Assembly (NCBI GenBank): GCA_943704525.1
Contig: CALSCQ010002724.1
Span: 1-24,458 of the forward strand
Length of the DNA stretch: 24,458 nt
Reading direction: 5' to 3'
From: Pigoraptor vietnamica
Taxonomy: Eukaryota; Opisthokonta; Filasterea
Shown piece by piece: positions 21,201 through 24,458 of the stretch. Position 1 is the first letter of the stretch. Each line of letters opens with the position of its first letter. The notes beneath the pieces were generated by a model, which saw only the letters and a list, made by a program, of their open reading frames with translations, did no database searches and was not told the DNA's origin. The position numbers and the translations under genes are program-made.

Positions 21201-21928
21201 GTTCAGAACATTCTTCGGCGCCGTCCGCTTCTCCGCAATGCCGACACGCATGAGCTCGATGATCTGGTCCACCTGGCGCGGGAATGCGCGATACCTGCGC
21301 GGCAAACGGAGCCGGTGTACGTCAGAAGCAGCGGATGGGGTGTCGCGCATACAAGCCCACGCATGCTCATTGCATGTCCCACAGACGCTCTCTCAAGACG
21401 AACCTCGCAAGGCAGGCGCGCAGCTGTGCCTCGGTCTCCAGGCGCATCCATCCGACGAGTTGGGGGAGGTCAATGTGCGGCCCCTCGAGGAAGTTCAGGG
21501 GCATCAGGTACGGCTTGAACTTCAGACCCCGCAGGTACGTCTCGTGCTGGTCGATAAAGAGCGACAGGTTGAGGCGGTCGTCTTCGGAGAGTGCGCTTCG
21601 GTCGAACTCTGCCGCGCGCGTGAGCATGTCGCGACTGTGCTGCTCACGCCGCACAAAGCTGTGGACGACGACAACGCATCAACTGCAGTCCACAAAACTT
21701 GTCGAAACTAATAGGGGATGCTGGCGCGCATTCAACGTAGTGGAGAGGAGGTACTCCTTCACAAAAACATGTCTGCGCACGCCCCCACCTCTCCAGACTG
21801 CGGTCGTCGAGCTTGTCGTCGTGGGCGTGCGTGCCGTACACGAAGGTCTCGAACTCGGGCGAGTCATCCATGCGCCAACGCCAGTCGGCTTCGAACAGCG
21901 CAAACAAGAGCGCGTGTGCGTCGCCCAT
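18240..21928 (-). CDS. DUF885 family protein, putative metallo-hydrolase (gene 6)
   Basis: Fourteen exons join to 593 aa, a normal length for DUF885 (PF05960): 21928-21789, 21658-21404, 21294-21192, 21111-21022, 20839-20734, 20608-20266, 20087-19973, 19736-19683, 19392-19310, 19202-19144, 19047-18951, 18839-18726, 18552-18453 and 18362-18240. Every phase fits, and family motifs become continuous only after splicing: [111 protein letters not shown] and [20 protein letters not shown]. The HE...GHH motif (about 401-408) and a following Glu in [12 protein letters not shown] resemble a zinc-peptidase site, which is an inference. The biochemical substrate of this family is not settled. There is no signal peptide after the ATG, so the protein is probably cytosolic, whereas many bacterial relatives are exported. 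The start at 21928 is the first ATG in frame with the family N-terminus. Confidence 0.9.
19486..19669. repeat. Imperfect GT-rich minisatellite in a gene 6 intron
   Basis: This T/G-only stretch repeats with a period of about 66 bp. The phrase tatggtgtgt…cttggt…gtatgtatgagtat occurs from 19501 and again from 19567, with a partial third copy after 19621. It makes up most of the intron 19393-19682 of gene 6. Confidence 0.75.
20666..20699 (-). repeat. Telomere-like G-rich tract in a gene 6 intron
   Basis: On the plus strand this reads ccaccctaacccctacccctcctaaccccaaccc. On the transcribed (minus) strand it gives runs of three to four G separated by TTA, TT, TA or A, close to TTAGGG-type repeats. 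It lies in the intron 20609-20733. It has at least four G-runs and could fold as a G-quadruplex in DNA or pre-mRNA. Confidence 0.6.
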
Positions 21929-22205
21929 TTTAGCAAGGACGCAGAGGTAGTCGACGTCAAAAGAAACAAAAACCTGACATCTAACGCAGCCGATGTGTGT
22001 GGGTTTGCCTTTTGGCCAAAGGTGCTTTAATGACGTCATGGGTAACAGATACACCCCCCCTTCTTCATTTTTCTGACTGTGCACACCCTCTCCGCCTTTC
22101 GTCCGTTCGCTCGACGCCGCCACGAGCGATGTACACTTCCTTTTCGTTGCTCGTTCAACTCAGCACACGCTCCAACATCTCTCTCCCTCCGACAATATTT
22201 CCCTT

Positions 22206-24230
22206 TCATTGCGCGACCTCCTCGTCAGTCGCAAACGTCGCAAAATGCCTCCTCAGGGGCATCAGTACGTGCGCAATGACGGGAACCGAAAACGACTGGC
22301 CCAGCAAGCGCCGCCGCACGTTGTCGGAAAGGGGCTTGGTGTACAGACGGCCCTCCGCTTCGTACAAGCCGTGCGACGTGTGGCCGGCGGGAAACCCCAT
22401 CAGTCGCTCGACCTCTTCGCTCGTGAGATTGCGCGCGTGCTCAGCGCCCTCGGGCTCTGCGTCCGGTGCATCCTCGTGGAAGTAGACGGCGTTCGACTTC
22501 GCTAGGGATTTGACGGCGCTGGCCGCAGTGCCCGTCTTGAGTTGCGCGTTGGCGTTGTCGAGTTTCTTCTTGTCCGCGGCTCTGGTCAGAATGCACCTCG
22601 CAATTCGGTGCACCGGAACATACCCCGCAGGGCGGTCGTCCAGACAGTCCGCGAAGATTGGAACGCGGTCGTCTCCCCGGGACGCAGAGCGCGGCGGAGG
22701 GTCTGGCCACTCGAAATTGGTCCAGTAATAGCGAGGGCGAGAAGCCGCGGAAATTGTCGCTGCGTCGAGAAGGCGGGGGAGGTACCCGAGGGCCTCGGTG
22801 ATCCGCGCGAGGCAGCTGATGTGCATGCCGGCCACGTTCTCCATCACGAAGAGGACGTCCTTGTTCGCCTTGCGCACGCTGTCGACGATGAGCTTGAAGT
22901 GCATCGAGAGCGCGCCGTTGTCCTTGAGCATTGCGTCTGCGCCGCTGTGGTTGTTGTCTCGGTTGTTGCGCGTAAAATCGGTGCAGGGAGGGCCACCGAT
23001 GACGAGATCAAAGTTCGGGTCCCCCTCGAAAACGCCGTTGAGCGCGGTGAGCAGCTTCACGTCATGAAAGCTGGTTAGCACGTTCGGCGGTACCCATCGC
23101 CGAACCACCGCCGCGGCCGCTGCGTCGCGCTCGACAGACACATATCTGTAGCGGCACACCAGCAGGTGGCGTCAGGGCATTTGCATACACACGCGAGCGC
23201 GCGAGCAAAAGGCGTCCCAACAAACGCCATTCCCATGTCACTGTCTCAACGACGCATACAGGGCACTGCGCCAAGGAGGCCACGGAAAGAAACGATAGAA
23301 TCAGTTTTGCTCTACCTGAGCCTGAAGGCTAGCGTTCCGCTAACATATGCCAGTCATTAGGTAAATAAGGCGTACGGGTGAGTGTAGCTAATGGAACCCC
23401 TCGGTCGCACTCACAAGTCGACCCTAATGCCAAGCGCCATGAGGGCAACGAAGGCGGCCCCAACACCGTCGAAGAGAGAGAGGACGCGAATGCCGCGGTG
23501 TTGGCAGTTCGGCGGGACGACGTACGGCTCCTTTGGCAGGTCGCGCACAAGGCATTGCCACTGCTCCTCCATGAGAGCCCTGAGCAGTAAAGGGGCTGTG
23601 AGGACAGTGCGAACATACGGCGAAGGAAAACGAGTTATAGGCACATGGCCCGCACATTATGTACGTGCACCCAGCACACGCATTCGCACTCAGGCGCAGC
23701 GACAGTGTTGAAACACAGCGAAAGATCGCGCCATGGACGCAAAACGCATGCACACAGACGAACCCAAGCAAGCAGGTACACGCACGCACACATTTACTTA
23801 CACACACACACACCCCAGAAAACTCACACAAGAAACAAGCACGGACATCGCCACTTACTTGTTGGCCTCGTTGGCTTCGTCTTCCCTGCGCGAGCCCCTC
23901 GTACTGCTTTCTTCAAAGTGCGCGTGATAGGCAACCGCCGCCTTGGGCGTCAGTGTGAGCAGCGGCCGCCCATACACAGCCGCGATATCGTCAGAGCGCC
24001 CCGCGGCCTCGCTGCCACCAAACGCCGAGTCCGTGTCCGCCCAGCTCTCGCCGGCGCCCCCCGCGGTGCGCGAGCGCTTTGTCGGCGGAGCACGCGCGGC
24101 CTGCTTCCCCTTTCGCTTCCGCGAACGCTGGACGTCCTCGTCGTCGACGTCGTCAACAGAAGGCCCATCATCGGCTGCCCTTGCTGGGTCTGGTGGGGCG
24201 AATTCGCGGACGTTCATGTAGTCTCTCATG
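22206..24230 (-). CDS. DNMT3-like C5 cytosine DNA methyltransferase, 5' end missing (gene 7)
   Basis: Three exons are visible: 24230-23859, 23579-23415 and 23145-22206, about 491 residues in all. The first visible exon follows ctttgcag and is in phase with an upstream exon, so the gene probably extends beyond the right edge; a start at ATG 24229 or 24217 is the alternative. That exon is acidic and basic low complexity (DDVDDEDVQ, SRKRKGKQ). The catalytic domain then has motif I (VLSLFDGVGAAFVALMALG), motif IV (GGPPCTDF, catalytic Cys), motif VI (FVMENVAG), motif VIII (SAASRPRYYWTNFEW), VERLMGFP, and motif X (LLGQSFSVPVIAHVLMPL). Motifs occur in the order I to X, so it is not a rearranged DRM enzyme. 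The SAA.R.RY[FW]W.N and LG.S[FW]SVPVI signatures are most like DNMT3. Canonical DNMT3 has SPCND where this has PPCTD. The enzyme would transfer methyl from S-adenosylmethionine to cytosine C5. ADD or PWWP domains, if present, lie outside the window. Confidence 0.85.
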
Positions 24231-24328
24231 CTGCAAAGAACAAACGGAGAGAGACACCCCAAATAACGCCATTATGGACCCTCCCAAAGTGCACTGCGGT
24301 GTGAGGGCGCGTGTGTATCCGTGTGTGC

Positions 24329-24371
<43 letters not shown>

Positions 24372-24376
24372 CGTGC

Positions 24377-24437
<61 letters not shown>

Positions 24438-24458
24438 TGCGTGCGTGTGTGTGTGTGT
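24231..24458. repeat. GT/GC-rich microsatellite at the right edge
   Basis: From about 24304 the plus strand is (GT)n interrupted by blocks of (GTGC)n, and it runs into the end of the window. It lies upstream of the first visible exon of gene 7, so it is either intron or promoter sequence. Runs of this kind often stop assemblies. Confidence 0.85.

Noticed and set aside
24304-24458. Regular short repeats considered as a CRISPR array or telomere
   Set aside because: The units are 2-4 bp with no spacers, so this is neither a CRISPR array nor a telomere. It is a simple microsatellite.

Overview
The window looks like nuclear DNA of a unicellular eukaryote. It is GC-rich and its genes are split by short GT-AG introns (about 60-310 bp). 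Reading frames end in ordinary TAA or TGA stops, so the standard code fits. Intergenic and intronic DNA is full of (GT)n/(CA)n tracts. No operon structure, Shine-Dalgarno spacing, tRNA, rRNA or CRISPR array is visible. I cannot name the species. The protein set (SLC38A9, EPS15, a DNMT3-like methyltransferase, DUF885, long coiled coils) is compatible with several protist lineages.

I rebuilt seven protein-coding genes by joining exons across GT-AG introns so that phases agree and family motifs become continuous. From left to right they are: (1) the 3' part of a plus-strand coiled-coil gene (59-1383); (2) a minus-strand Arg/Glu/Lys-rich gene (5751 to about 2802), with three consecutive phase-1 exons that each carry an RYVP[NS]YA-type repeat or its tail; (3) a plus-strand SLC38A9-type amino-acid transporter in ten exons (6494-8980), divergent from gene 2 across a spacer with a 93-bp pure GT repeat; (4) a plus-strand EPS15-type endocytic adaptor with three EH domains, a coiled coil and about 18 DPF motifs (9359-12417); (5) a plus-strand protein of about 1,517 aa, of coiled-coil and low-complexity sequence and unknown function, almost all in one exon (13228-17891); (6) a minus-strand, 14-exon DUF885 protein (21928-18240); and (7) a minus-strand C5 cytosine DNA methyltransferase most like DNMT3, whose 5' end probably lies beyond the right edge (24230-22206).

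The genes do not form one pathway. Genes 3 and 4 concern lysosomal nutrient sensing and endocytosis. Gene 7 concerns DNA methylation. Gene 6 is a putative hydrolase. Genes 1, 2 and 5 are structural or low-complexity proteins without a firm assignment. The most unusual items are the exon-repeat structure of gene 2, the large unassigned gene 5, the DNMT3-like enzyme with a PPC catalytic motif, and several repeat structures inside introns and spacers. All intron boundaries are my own reading of the sequence and have not been tested against transcripts.
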